DNA of 64,000 bases from the NCBI RefSeq assembly GCF_000829695.1, contig NZ_BBNN01000029.1, positions 1 to 64,000 on the forward strand, given 5' to 3'. The translations under genes and the position numbers were made by a program. This stretch comes from Streptomyces sp. NBRC 110035. GTDB lineage: Bacteria; Actinomycetota; Actinomycetes; Streptomycetales; Streptomycetaceae. The notes under the pieces are model-generated. The model saw only the letters and a list, made by a program, of their open reading frames with translations. It ran no database searches and was not told the DNA's origin. Of this stretch, positions 1-10,210 are shown in pieces; position 1 is the first letter of the stretch, and the number at the start of each line of letters is the position of its first letter.

Positions 1-456
<456 letters not shown>

Positions 457-1023
457 ATGTTTTCCCGTGATCGGGAGAGCACACACGAGAGCGGAACGGT
501 CGGGCGGAATGGGCCCGGCCGTTCACAGCGTCCTCGCTGTGTTTGTTTCAAAGGAACCTCGTCCCGGCCGAACGGCCGGAGACGGGGTATCAACATATCT
601 GGCGTTGATTTTTGGCACGCTGTTGAGTTCTCAAGGAACGGACGCTTCCTTCGTACTCACCCTCTCGGGCTTTCCTCCGGGCGCTTCCCTTCGGTCTTGC
701 GTTTCCGACTCTATCAGATCTTTCCGATCCGATGTCCCCGGGGTTTCGCCTTCCGGGTTTCCGCTTTCGCGTTTCCCTTTCCGGCGGCTCCGACTTTATC
801 AGATGTTTCGTGCCGGACTGACCGGCCGAATTTTTCCGATTTCATCGGGAGGGGCTTCGTCGAATTCTGAAGTATTCGAGAAGCAGTCAGATGTTCACGG
901 TTGCCCCTGCGGGTCAAAACCCATCTCCAGGCAACTGTTCAAATCTACCTCCCCGCTCGGTCCGTGTCAACGGTTCCTGCGGGGCGAAGAGGAGACTAGC
1001 AGCTGAACGGAGCTCCACGCACA
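457..1023 (-). promoter_or_regulatory. rRNA operon leader with several promoters and processing region
   Basis: No protein gene is credible in this 567-bp stretch. Read on the minus strand, it contains one strong promoter (942-970, listed separately). It also has two -10-like boxes, TAAAGT at 793-798 and TAGAGT at 708-713, each embedded in the same word CTGATARAGTCGGA; this looks like a repeated rrn promoter unit. Their -35 boxes are poor. Another possible -35 (TTGACC, 912-917) lies upstream. The AT-richer part at about 600-650 looks like the conserved leader used for antitermination and RNase III processing. Tandem promoters are usual for streptomycete rRNA operons. Confidence 0.75.
942..970 (-). 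promoter_or_regulatory. strong vegetative (HrdB-type) rRNA promoter
   Basis: On the minus strand, TTGACA (965-970) is followed after exactly 17 nt by TAGATT (942-947). This is the most consensus-like promoter I found in the window. Predicted transcription starts near 935, giving a leader of almost 480 nt before 16S. This fits the upstream-most promoter of an rrn operon. Confidence 0.8.
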
Positions 1024-2031
1024 TCAGGCGGCCGTCGGCACGACGGCGCTGCGTTCGGCCGTCTCCAGGTCACCGGTCTCACCGGTTTGCGCCGCGCGCC
1101 CGCCCAGGACGTAGACGTAGGCCAGGAAGGCCAGCTCCGCGACGACTCCGATGGTGATGCGGGCCCAGGTGGGAAGGCCGGACGGGGTGACGAAGCCTTC
1201 GATCGCACCGGAGACGAAGAGGACCAGCGCGAGGCCGATCGCCATGGCCAGCGCTGCCCGGCCCTCCTCTGCGAGGGCTCTGCGCCGCGGGCGTGTCCCG
1301 GGATCGACGAGAGTCCAGCCGAGGCGCAGGCCGGTGCCGGCGGCGACGAAGACCGCGGTCAGTTCGAGGAGGCCGTGGGGCAGCACGAGGCCGAGGAAGG
1401 TGTCGAGCCTCCCGGCGGAGGCCATCAGTCCGAAGCCGACGCCCAGGTTGAGCATGTTCGTGAAGAGGATCCAGATGACCGGCAGGCCCAGGAAGACACC
1501 CAGGATCAGGCAGAGGGCGGCGGCCCACGCGTTGTTCGTCCAGACCTGGGCGGCGAACGAGGCCGCGGGGTTGCTGGAGTAGTACGTCTCGTACTGGCCG
1601 CCGGGGCGGGTGAGCTCGCGCAGCTCGGCGGGTGCGGCGATGGATGCCTGGACTTCGGGGTGGGTGCCGATCCACCAGCCGAGGAGGGCCGCGACCGCGG
1701 TGGACAGGAGCGCGGTGGGCACCCACCAGTGGCGTGCCCGGTACACGGCGGCCGGGAAGCTGTGCGTAAGGAAGTGGGTGACGTCCCGCCAGGACGCGCG
1801 GCGGGTCCCTGTCACGGCGCCACGCGCGCGTGCCACCAGCTGGCTGAGCCTGCCGGTCAGCTGCGGGTCGGGAGCTGCGGACTGGACCAGCGAGAGGTGC
1901 GTGGCCGTGCGCTGGTAGAGGAGGACGAGTTCGTCGGCCTCGGCGCCGGTCAGCCGGCGCCGGCGCCGGAGCAGGGCGTCGAGGCGGTCCCACTCCGCGC
2001 GGTGGGCGGAGACGAAGACGTCCAGGTCCAT
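1024..2031 (-). CDS. Stage II sporulation protein M (SpoIIM) family membrane protein
   Basis: A 335-residue protein starting at ATG 2031, with a GGAG about 11 nt upstream. The N-terminal ~100 residues are soluble and rich in Arg. Several hydrophobic segments follow (about 108-125, 165-190, 195-230, 260-285 and 290-310), as in the SpoIIM/DUF95 family of polytopic membrane proteins. In Bacillus, SpoIIM works with SpoIID/SpoIIP in septal peptidoglycan remodelling. The actinobacterial members are longer and of unknown function. They are typically paired, as here, with a divergently transcribed RDD protein. Family assignment is good; the role is inferred only from the family name. Confidence 0.85.
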   Translation of the reverse strand: MDLDVFVSAHRAEWDRLDALLRRRRRLTGAEADELVLLYQRTATHLSLVQSAAPDPQLTGRLSQLVARARGAVTGTRRASWRDVTHFLTHSFPAAVYRARHWWVPTALLSTAVAALLGWWIGTHPEVQASIAAPAELRELTRPGGQYETYYSSNPAASFAAQVWTNNAWAAALCLILGVFLGLPVIWILFTNMLNLGVGFGLMASAGRLDTFLGLVLPHGLLELTAVFVAAGTGLRLGWTLVDPGTRPRRRALAEEGRAALAMAIGLALVLFVSGAIEGFVTPSGLPTWARITIGVVAELAFLAYVYVLGGRAAQTGETGDLETAERSAVVPTAA

Positions 2032-2205
2032 TGGTGTGCCTGCTCCTCGGCTGCTCGTCGGCTCCCGCCGCGGGCTCTTCGTCGGTCGTACGGACCGGCC
2101 GGCTTGGCGGTACGGGATGATCGGCTGGTCGTACTGCGATGCGATGTGCCATCAGCTTGGCAGACTGGCGGTGTTCCGGGCAGGGCAGGGGAAGGGCGGG
2201 CGGAC

Positions 2206-3147
2206 GTGAGTGAGCTGGTGACGGGCGAGGCTGTGGCGTTGGAGCTGCGCCCCGCGAAGCTGCCCAGCAGGGCGCTGGCCGTGCTGCTCGATCTGGCCGC
2301 GGCCATGACGGTCTATGTCGTGGCGACCATCGCGCTGGTGGCTTCCACGTCTTCCCTGGACCAGGCGGCGCAGACGGCGATCTTCCTCGCGGTCTTTCTG
2401 CTGTTGCTGGTGGGCGGGCCGATCGCGGTGGAGACCCTCACCCATGGCCGGTCGCTCGGGAAGGTGGCCTGCGGGCTGCGGGTGCTGCGGGACGACGGTG
2501 GGCCGATCCGTTTCCGGCATGCGCTGGTGCGGGGACTGATCGGAGTGATCGAGATCCTGATGACGATGGGGGTCATCGCGTGCATCGCCTCGCTCGTGTC
2601 GTCGCGGGGGCGGCGGCTCGGGGACGTCTTCGCCGGGACCCTCGTCGTTCGGGAGAGGCTGCCGGTCGGGCCCGTGGGCTCGGTGCCGCCGCCTCCGCCC
2701 TGGCTGGCCGGCCGGTTCTCGGGGCTCGATCTGTCCGCAGTGCCGGACGGGCTGTGGCTCGCCGTACGCCAGTGCCTGACACGGATGCGGCAGCTGGACC
2801 CGCCGGTGGGGCAGGCCATGGCGGAGCGGCTGGCGGCCGACCTGGCGGACCGGACGGGTGCGCCGGTGCCGCAGGGCGTGCCGGCGGCGGCGTATCTGGC
2901 GGCGGTGGTGCAGGAACGGCAGGCCCGGGATGCGCGGCGTGCCTTCGGGCACGGTGTCGGTGGAGCGGCGGCCACGGGCGGCGGACCGGTCGGCGCATTC
3001 GGACCGGCGGGCCCGTATGCGCCGCCGCCCGTCGATCGGGCGGCTCCGCCCACCGCGTACCCCTCCGTTCCCGCGTCTCCGGCTTCTCCGGCTTCTCCCC
3101 CGCCTGCGGCCGAGAAGCCGTCGACCGGGTTCGTGCCGCCGGCGTAG
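2206..3147 (+). CDS. RDD family membrane protein
   Basis: A 313-residue protein. The GTG at 2206 was chosen because it begins the recognisable RDD domain (residues about 14-150) and has a purine-rich GGGGAAGGG upstream; the open frame extends further back without support. The domain shows the family hallmarks: an Arg near the first membrane helix (PSRALAVLLDL), the paired helices, and HGRSLGKVACGLRV, followed by RRLGDVFAGTLVV. The C-terminal ~150 residues are soluble and end in an Ala/Pro-rich tail. It is divergent from the SpoIIM-family gene with a 174-bp gap. RDD proteins are membrane proteins of mostly unknown function; some act in Na+/H+ exchange. Function here is unknown. Confidence 0.85.
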   Translation: MSELVTGEAVALELRPAKLPSRALAVLLDLAAAMTVYVVATIALVASTSSLDQAAQTAIFLAVFLLLLVGGPIAVETLTHGRSLGKVACGLRVLRDDGGPIRFRHALVRGLIGVIEILMTMGVIACIASLVSSRGRRLGDVFAGTLVVRERLPVGPVGSVPPPPPWLAGRFSGLDLSAVPDGLWLAVRQCLTRMRQLDPPVGQAMAERLAADLADRTGAPVPQGVPAAAYLAAVVQERQARDARRAFGHGVGGAAATGGGPVGAFGPAGPYAPPPVDRAAPPTAYPSVPASPASPASPPPAAEKPSTGFVPPA

Positions 3148-3188
3148 GGCGTACGGCGCTTTCGGGGCGGGCGCCCGGGGTGGTCGGG

Positions 3189-3803
3189 TCAGCCGAGGGC
3201 CGAGGGGGGTGACTCGAGGTCCTCGAGTTCGATGCCGGGGGCCGCGAGGACCACGTCCCCGGAGAGGTGCACGGTGTGCCGCTCACCCGTGTCCAGGGCT
3301 GTGAACTGGTACGCGTCCACGGTCAGGGGTCCGTTGTCAGTGGCGTGTGCTTCTCTTTCCACCAAGGTCCAGGACTGGTCCACGGTGAGCGGGGCGAGCA
3401 CCGGGTCCGTGAAGGCCACGAGGCGTACGCGGGTGGCCGGGGCGGAAGGGGTGAGGCGCAGGAGACGGGCGGTGGCGATGAGGAAGGCGGGTGAGGAGCC
3501 GGTGAAGGCGTGGGCGCGCACATTGCCTTCGGTGGCGTGGGTTCCGGTGGGGTCGGTACGGACCCAGGTGACGCCGTCGAGGGCGGCGCCGCGGACCTGC
3601 CAGCTCGCGGCGTGCAGTTCGAGTCGGACGGGGCGGCCGAGTTCGTCGAGGGCCAGGTCGACCGAGCCCAGGTGATCGCCGGAGGGGTCGGTGAGCTGGG
3701 AGACGTAACGCCAGCCGGAGGGACCGGGGGCGCAGTGGAAGTGTTCTTCGGCGAGGGGGGTGCGATCGTGCGGATCGTGGAGCGAATAGCGGCCGCGGGG
3801 CAT
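3189..3803 (-). CDS. Conserved hypothetical protein, beta-rich, possibly lipid/ligand binding
   Basis: A 204-residue protein from ATG 3803. It has no signal peptide or membrane segment. The sequence is rich in alternating hydrophobic residues (WRYVSQLTD, LGSVDLALDELGRPVRLEL, ATRVRLVAF), suggesting a beta-barrel or sandwich fold. The open frame extends upstream through the hairpins at 3864-3957, so the ATG next to MPRGRYS is the sensible start. It follows sahH on the same strand but is separated from it by two strong hairpins, so it is probably transcribed independently. I do not recognise the family with certainty; a putative glycolipid-binding fold is only a guess. Confidence 0.7.
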   Translation of the reverse strand: MPRGRYSLHDPHDRTPLAEEHFHCAPGPSGWRYVSQLTDPSGDHLGSVDLALDELGRPVRLELHAASWQVRGAALDGVTWVRTDPTGTHATEGNVRAHAFTGSSPAFLIATARLLRLTPSAPATRVRLVAFTDPVLAPLTVDQSWTLVEREAHATDNGPLTVDAYQFTALDTGERHTVHLSGDVVLAAPGIELEDLESPPSALG

Positions 3804-3863
3804 GGGGGTCCTGGGTCTTGACGGGCGGGCCGGGCCGGTCCGCCCGGTCACCTGCCGGCCAAC

Positions 3864-3902
3864 GGGACAGGCCCCCGTCACGGGGGTGCGGGGGCCTGTC
3901 CC
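3864..3902 (-). terminator. Hairpin terminator 2 downstream of sahH
   Basis: A perfect 14-bp inverted repeat (3864-3877 pairing with 3889-3902) around an 11-nt loop. It has no U-tract, as is usual for streptomycete terminators. It lies 92 nt beyond the sahH stop and just upstream of the next gene's start. Confidence 0.75.
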
Positions 3903-3909
3903 GGATGGT

Positions 3910-3957
3910 CCTGCCACGGTGGGCGCGCCCGTGTACGGGCACGCCCACCGTGGCAGG
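3910..3957 (-). terminator. Hairpin terminator 1 downstream of sahH
   Basis: A perfect 16-bp inverted repeat (3910-3925 with 3942-3957). The 16-nt loop contains its own short palindrome (GCCCGTGTACGGGC). It is the first of two tandem hairpins reached by transcription leaving sahH, 37 nt past the stop codon. Confidence 0.8.
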
Positions 3958-3994
3958 AGCCTCGGCCCGGTGGGCGTCGGCTCGGGCGCCGGGC

Positions 3995-5452
<1,458 letters not shown>

Positions 5453-5760
5453 GGAGAGCTGCTCCTCGGGGTGTGGGTCGAGGTGGGTACGGCTGTTCTG
5501 CGCGGCGGCGGACACAGGAGTGCCCGAGGAGGGCACAGGCATGCCCCGCGTGCGCGCAGCGCAGTCCGTCGGAGGCCCTCTCTCCCTCGGCCGGTCCGCA
5601 GGGGACCGCCCGACCGCCATCAGCAGCGACGTCTGGCTCCGTCCCAAGCTACACCGACGGGCGGGGCCGACCCCAGCCGGTTGCCGAACACATCAGGCCG
5701 AACACGGAGGGCGACGAGACGGGGCGACGAACGGCAGGCGACGGGAAGGAGCCGCGCTGA

Positions 5761-5802
5761 GCGGAGAAGAACGGAGAAGAACGGCGGAGAACGGCAGAGA
5801 AC
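5761..5802. repeat. Decamer tandem repeat (about 4 copies)
   Basis: Four successive 10-mers of the form RCGGMRRAGA (gcggagaaga, acggagaaga, acggcggaga, acggcagaga) run directly into the CDF terminator stem. Non-coding; it looks like a simple-sequence expansion. Confidence 0.7.
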
Positions 5803-5852
5803 GGACACGACCACCGGGGCCGGCGGTCGTCACCGGTCGGTGGTCGTGTCCG
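5802..5852 (-). terminator. Hairpin terminator of the cation efflux gene
   Basis: A perfect 15-bp inverted repeat (5802-5816 with 5838-5852) around a 21-nt loop that contains CCGG...CCGG. It lies about 44 nt downstream of the stop of the CDF gene on the minus strand. Confidence 0.8.
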
Positions 5853-5895
5853 GTCAGGGGGTGCGCCCGGCCGACAGGGCCGGACGGGCGCGGGC

Positions 5896-6870
5896 TCAGT
5901 GTTCCGTCGGTGCGGGACCCCCGGGGCTGGCTGCGGCGTCGGCGCCCTTGGCGGCCTCGGTCTCGCTGTAGATGTCGGGCTCCAGGTAGATCACACGGGC
6001 GATCGGGACGGCCTCGCGGATGCGGGACTCGGCGGCGTCGATGGCGGCGGCGATCTCCGCGGCCGTGTCGTCGTGCCGTACGGCGATCTTCGCGGCGACC
6101 AGCAGTTCCTCGGGGCCGATGTGGAGGGTGCGCATGTGGATGATGCGGGTGACGGTGTCGCCGTCGACGACGGCGGCCTCGATCTTCCGGGTCTCCTCGG
6201 CGCCCGCCGCCTCGCCGAGCAGCAGGGACTTCGTCTCGAGCGCGAGGACCACGGCGATCAGGATCAGCAGGACGCCGATGCAGAGGGTGCCGATGCCGTC
6301 CCAGACGCTGTCGCCGGTGAGCAGGGCCATGCCGACGCCGCCGAGGGCGAGGACGAGGCCGACGAGGGCGCCGAGGTCCTCCAGGAGGACGACCGGCAGC
6401 TCGGGGGCCTTGGCGTGGCGGACGAACTCCTTCCAGGAGCGGTCGCCGCGCACCGCGTTGGACTCCTTGATGGCCGTGCGGAAGGAGAAGGTCTCGGCGA
6501 TGATCGCGAAGACCAGGACGCCGACCGGCCAGTACCAGTGCTCCAGCTCGTGCGGGTGCTTGATCTTCTCGTAGCCCTCGTAGAGCGCGAACAGGCCACC
6601 GACCGAGAACAGCACGATGGAGACGAGGAAGGCGTAGATGTAGCGCTCGCGGCCGTAGCCGAAGGGGTGCTGCGGGGTGGCCTGCCGCTTGGCCCGCTTG
6701 CCGCCGAGCAGCAGCAGGGCCTGGTTGCCGGAATCGGCGACGGAGTGCACGGATTCTGCGAGCATCGACGAGGAGCCGCTGAAGAGGTACGCCACGAACT
6801 TCGCTACCGCGATCGCGGCGTTGGCAACGAGTGCCGCAACGATCGCCTTGGTGCCGCCTGACGCGCTCAT
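5896..6870 (-). CDS. Cation diffusion facilitator (CDF) family metal efflux protein
   Basis: A 324-residue membrane protein. ATG 6870 (MSASGGTKA) is preceded by AAGGGA and begins right at the first membrane helix; the frame is open further upstream without family similarity. Six hydrophobic segments lie between about 8 and 215, with the transport-site motif HSVADSGNQ in helix 2 and EDLGALVG in helix 5. A soluble C-terminal domain (about 225-305) matches the CDF cytoplasmic dimer domain. The first metal site thus has H-x3-D and the second E-D, typical of the variant CDF subgroup with a long linker (PQHPFGYGRERYIYAF). Such proteins exchange divalent cations (Zn, Mn, Co or Fe) for protons; the metal cannot be told from sequence. 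It has its own terminator. Confidence 0.9.
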   Translation of the reverse strand: MSASGGTKAIVAALVANAAIAVAKFVAYLFSGSSSMLAESVHSVADSGNQALLLLGGKRAKRQATPQHPFGYGRERYIYAFLVSIVLFSVGGLFALYEGYEKIKHPHELEHWYWPVGVLVFAIIAETFSFRTAIKESNAVRGDRSWKEFVRHAKAPELPVVLLEDLGALVGLVLALGGVGMALLTGDSVWDGIGTLCIGVLLILIAVVLALETKSLLLGEAAGAEETRKIEAAVVDGDTVTRIIHMRTLHIGPEELLVAAKIAVRHDDTAAEIAAAIDAAESRIREAVPIARVIYLEPDIYSETEAAKGADAAASPGGPAPTEH

Positions 6871-7015
6871 GTGTTCGCGTTGTCCCTTCGTACGCCGTTG
6901 ACGGGCCCGGGTCGGCGTCTTCTTGCACCGCCCGGGGCGTTGACCGTCCTGTAACGGGGGGACATTGTTGCAGCCCGATCGGACCACGGTGTGCCGGATC
7001 GTCGTGACCGGCCGG

Positions 7016-8167
7016 TCAGACGACGACCGTGGCCCTGAACAGGGTTCCGGTACCGGACACTTCGACCTTTTCGCCTGCGGGGACGAACACGGAGGTACCG
7101 GGGGACAGTTCGTGCTCGCCCGCGCGTACGGAGCCGGCGGTGCAGAGCAGGACCTGGGGGGTGGCCCGCGTGAGGTCGTGGGTGGCGCCGCCCGCGGGCA
7201 GGACGTAGCGGGAGAGCCGGAACTCGTCGATGGGGGTGTCGTAGAGCTCCTCGCCGTCGGGTGCGGCCTCCGGGCGCAGCACGCCGGGGTCGCCGGCCTC
7301 GAAGCGGACGATGCGCAGGAGTTCGGGGACGTCGACGTGCTTGGGGGTCAGTCCGCAGCGCAGCACGTTGTCGGAGTTGGCCATGATCTCGACGCCGAGG
7401 CCGTTCAGGTAGGCGTGCGGGACGCCGGCGCCGAGGTAGAGGGCCTCGCCGGGCTGGAGCCGGACGTGGTTGAGGAGCATGGCGGCGATGACGCCGGGGT
7501 CGCCCGGGTAGTGGTGGGCGATGGCGGCGTACGGGGCGTGGTCTCCGCCGAGGCGGTCGCAGGCGGCGGCCGCTTCGGTGACGGTGCGGGCCATTGCGTC
7601 GCGGTCGGCGGTGAGGACGGCGGTGAGGACCTCACGCAGGGCCGCTTGTTCGGGGTGCGCGTGCAGCAGGTCGACGTACGGCTTGAGGGAGTCCACGCCG
7701 AGGGCGTCGAGCAGTTCGGCGGCGCGCAGCGGGGCGCGGAAGCCGCAGAGGCCGTCGAAGTCGGTGAGGGCGCAGATCAGTTCGGGTTTGTGGTTGGCGT
7801 CCTTGTAGGTGCGGTGCGGGGCGTCGGCGGGGATGCCGCGTCGCTCCTCGTCCGCGTATCCGGTCTTCGCCTGGTCCAGGTCGGGGTGGACCTGGAGGGA
7901 CAGGGGTGCGCCGGCGGCGAGGAGCTTGAGGAGGAAGGGCAGGCGCGGGCCGAACTTCGCGACCGAGGCCGCGCCGAGTTCCCGCTCCGGGTCGGCGTCG
8001 ATGACCTCGGCGAGTGTGCCCCGGCCGGTGCGCGAGGGCGCGCCGGGGTGGGCGCCCATCCACATCTCGGCCTGCGGCTCGCCGGTCGGTTCGACGCCGA
8101 GGAGCCGGGCGATGGCGGTGGTGGAACCCCAGGCGTAGGGGCGGACGGTGTTGTCGAGGCGGTCCAT
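7016..8167 (-). CDS. manA: Mannose-6-phosphate isomerase, class I
   Basis: Interconverts fructose-6-phosphate and mannose-6-phosphate, the entry to GDP-mannose for wall polymers and protein O-mannosylation. It has 383 residues from ATG 8167 (MDRLDNTVRPYAWGS). Zinc-site motifs of type I PMIs are present: SLQVHPD (Gln, His), NHKPE (Glu) and GVPHAYLNG (His). The C-terminal cupin half is intact. It is downstream of the SIS-domain gene and manB on the same strand, matching the mannose-metabolism cluster seen in other actinobacteria. The longer open frame upstream (through 9586) is a shadow. Confidence 0.96.
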   Translation of the reverse strand: MDRLDNTVRPYAWGSTTAIARLLGVEPTGEPQAEMWMGAHPGAPSRTGRGTLAEVIDADPERELGAASVAKFGPRLPFLLKLLAAGAPLSLQVHPDLDQAKTGYADEERRGIPADAPHRTYKDANHKPELICALTDFDGLCGFRAPLRAAELLDALGVDSLKPYVDLLHAHPEQAALREVLTAVLTADRDAMARTVTEAAAACDRLGGDHAPYAAIAHHYPGDPGVIAAMLLNHVRLQPGEALYLGAGVPHAYLNGLGVEIMANSDNVLRCGLTPKHVDVPELLRIVRFEAGDPGVLRPEAAPDGEELYDTPIDEFRLSRYVLPAGGATHDLTRATPQVLLCTAGSVRAGEHELSPGTSVFVPAGEKVEVSGTGTLFRATVVV

Positions 8168-8307
8168 GGGGTTCTCTCCGGGTCGTTCGGCAGGTTCTCG
8201 GCTCGGGCCGAAGGGGCGGCGCACGCGGAGGCGCATGCGTACGCCGCGGGGCGGACGCCCCCGGAAGTCCTGGTCAGAACATCCGTGCCGGTCCTGCCCC
8301 CGCATGA

Positions 8308-9435
8308 TCAGGCTCTCGAGGTGAGCGCCAGGTAAACGGCGGCGAAATCCGTGACGGCGATCAGTTCGGCGAGGGTCTCCAGTTCGCCGCCCTCCTCCGG
8401 TTCCAGTTCGCTGATCGGTGTGTCGTGACCGAGGGCCAGCTCGCGGGCGGCCGGGGCGGCGGTGAGGCCGCCGATCGGGCGGTCGCGGAGCAGCACCGCG
8501 CGCGCGTGCAGAGCGGGGGCCTCCTCCACGCGGTCGCGGAAGAAGTCGTCCGGGTCGGCGCGGCCGGCGAGCGGGCCTGCCAGCAGGGCGCTGTGCGAGC
8601 TGAGCGCCTCGGGGAGTTCGGCGACGACCGCGGGGGTGCCGGACAGTTCCGCGAGGGTGGCGGCGAAGCGGCGGCCCGCCGGGCCGGCCGAGGTGCCCTC
8701 GGTCCACACGAGGGGAAGCGCGTCGGCGAGTTCCGCGGCCAGGGTCTTGGCGGGGTTGCTGTAGGTGGCGATGGCCGGGCCGCAGCGTTCGGCGATGCGG
8801 TCGAGACGGTCGGCGACCTTCTCCAGGACGTCCGGCGGGGCGGCGAGCAGGCCGGCGCGGTCCAGGAGCGCGAGCAGTGGGGTGAGCAGCGCCCACAGGA
8901 CTCCGGGGGCGGAGGCGGCGAGGTCCTCGTCCTGCTCGTAGGACGCGGTCGCCATGGGGACGAACAGGGCGTGGGAGCCGTTGACCGTGTCGGCGAGCGG
9001 GGTCCGGGCGGGGGCCACGGCCACGACGGTGCAGCCGCGGCGGTAGGCCTGCTCGGTGAGCAGGGACAGGCCCGGCTCGGTGCCGTCCGGGGTGGCGATC
9101 AGGAGCAGGTCCACGGAGCCGGCCCAGCCGGGCAGTTCCCAGCGCAGCGCGCCCGCGGCGGGGGCCACGCCGGTGGGCGCGAGCCTGGTGACGGGGCTGC
9201 CGGCGCCGGCGAGCGTGCCGAGGAGGTCGGCGGTCTGGGTGGCGGCCGCGCCGGGGCCCGCGATGAGGACGGCGCGGGGCCGGCCGTCCGGTTTGAGGTC
9301 GTGGACACCGGCCTCGGCGGCATACCGTGCGGCGGTGCGGACACGGGCGCCCGCCTCGGCCGCGCCACGGAGCAGTCCGCGGCGGTCGGCCTCGGCGAGG
9401 CCCTCCGGTGAGTCCAGCAGCGATTCGTCGAGCAT
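8308..9435 (-). CDS. SIS domain protein, phosphoglucose/phosphomannose isomerase-like
   Basis: A 375-residue cytosolic protein from ATG 9435. The N-terminal sugar-isomerase fold has a glycine-rich phosphate loop (AVLIAGPGAAATQTADLLG, about 55-73), followed by a second SIS-like half and a C-terminal ELETLAELIAVTDFAAVYLAL typical of bifunctional phosphoglucose/phosphomannose isomerase C-terminal domains. It sits between manA and manB in the same orientation. The homologue in this position in other actinobacteria (Rv3256c-like, from memory) is uncharacterised. The catalytic Glu/His pair of true PGI/PMI enzymes is not obvious, so enzymatic activity is uncertain; a regulatory role is possible. Confidence 0.8.
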   Translation of the reverse strand: MLDESLLDSPEGLAEADRRGLLRGAAEAGARVRTAARYAAEAGVHDLKPDGRPRAVLIAGPGAAATQTADLLGTLAGAGSPVTRLAPTGVAPAAGALRWELPGWAGSVDLLLIATPDGTEPGLSLLTEQAYRRGCTVVAVAPARTPLADTVNGSHALFVPMATASYEQDEDLAASAPGVLWALLTPLLALLDRAGLLAAPPDVLEKVADRLDRIAERCGPAIATYSNPAKTLAAELADALPLVWTEGTSAGPAGRRFAATLAELSGTPAVVAELPEALSSHSALLAGPLAGRADPDDFFRDRVEEAPALHARAVLLRDRPIGGLTAAPAARELALGHDTPISELEPEEGGELETLAELIAVTDFAAVYLALTSRA

Positions 9436-9513
9436 GGGGCGGCAGCCTCCGATCGGCGGGGCGTCGGTACGCGGGGCGGCGGGCGTCGGTGCGCGGGGCC
9501 GCCCGATCGTCGC

Positions 9514-9684
9514 TTACGCGGGGCGGCGGGCCTCGTCGACGAGGAGGACGGGGATGCCGTCGCGGACCGGGTACGCCAGGCCGCATTCCTGGCCGGTGCA
9601 GATCAGCTCGTTGTCCTGCTCCTTGAGGGAGGAATGGCAGGCCGGGCAGGCGAGGATCTCCAGGAGGCCGGTTTCCAGCGGCAT
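9514..9684 (-). CDS. Trm112-like small zinc-ribbon protein
   Basis: A 56-residue protein from ATG 9684. Four cysteines form a zinc ribbon (C13-P-A-C16 and C29-x4-C34), followed by the Trm112/YcaR signature YPVRDGIPVLLVDEA. Eukaryotic Trm112 stabilises methyltransferases; small bacterial homologues are thought to do likewise, but the partner here is unknown. It lies between manB and the SIS gene, all on the minus strand, and probably belongs to the same operon although a 526-bp gap precedes it. Confidence 0.88.
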   Translation of the reverse strand: MPLETGLLEILACPACHSSLKEQDNELICTGQECGLAYPVRDGIPVLLVDEARRPA

Positions 9685-10210
9685 GGGGCAGGTTCCCTTC
9701 GGGGCGGGCGTATGCGGATGTGCCTGGTCAGGGTACCGCCGGTGGGGGCGCTGCGGGCGGGCGGCGGAGGGTGGGTCCGGCGCCCCGGTCCGGCGGGGGC
9801 TCGGTGGCCGCCGGGGTGCGCCCTGACCTGCCCGCCCGTGAGAGCCGGACGCGGTCAGGGCCGGCGGCCCGGCCACCGGGCAGGCGGCCCCGGGCCGCGG
9901 GCCTTCGGACCCGGGCCCGCCCGGTGCAGGCCGTCGCGGTTCCGGGCCGGGAAGCCCTCTGACGCGGTGCCCGGGACGGCCGGGGTCCGTCCGGTGGATC
10001 GGTCGGAAGTGACCGGCGGCGTCTTCCGGGCCGGAGTGGGCGGGGTCCGGTGTGTGCGACGCAAGGCGGAGGAGGGCGCCGGCACGTCGGGCCCCGGACG
10101 TGGGGCCCGACGACACGGCCGCCGTCCCGGCCCGCCGTACGGGACGGACGTGCGACGGGCCGTACGGGGCTCTCCGCAGGCCGCTGGGCCGGCCGGCTCC
10201 GTCCCGGGCG
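9685..10210 (-). other. 526-bp GC-rich gap between manB and the Trm112-like gene
   Basis: No credible gene on either strand: the open frames are Arg/Gly/Pro-rich shadows. It contains many short G/C palindromes but no convincing promoter. It may carry a promoter for trm112-SIS-manA that I cannot recognise. Confidence 0.4.

Larger units (their letters stand above)
5453..5895 (-). other. sahH leader and CDF downstream region (no gene)
   Basis: A 443-bp stretch without a credible gene. It contains the CDF terminator (5802-5852), a decamer repeat (5761-5802) and a GC-rich sahH 5' leader (about 5453-5660) with several short inverted repeats. I looked for an SAH riboswitch. A GCGCTGC word occurs, but the AGGCTCG and ACGGCGCTC core blocks are missing, so I do not call one. 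Confidence 0.5.

Noticed and set aside
1087..2205. Long plus-strand open frame upstream of the RDD protein
   Set aside because: It is the reverse shadow of the SpoIIM-family gene; protein-family similarity begins only at GTG 2206.
5453..5660. Possible SAH riboswitch before sahH
   Set aside because: A GCGCTGC word is present, but the other core blocks (AGGCTCG and ACGGCGCTC) and the pseudoknot arrangement are absent. A covariance-model search (Rfam SAH riboswitch) would decide.
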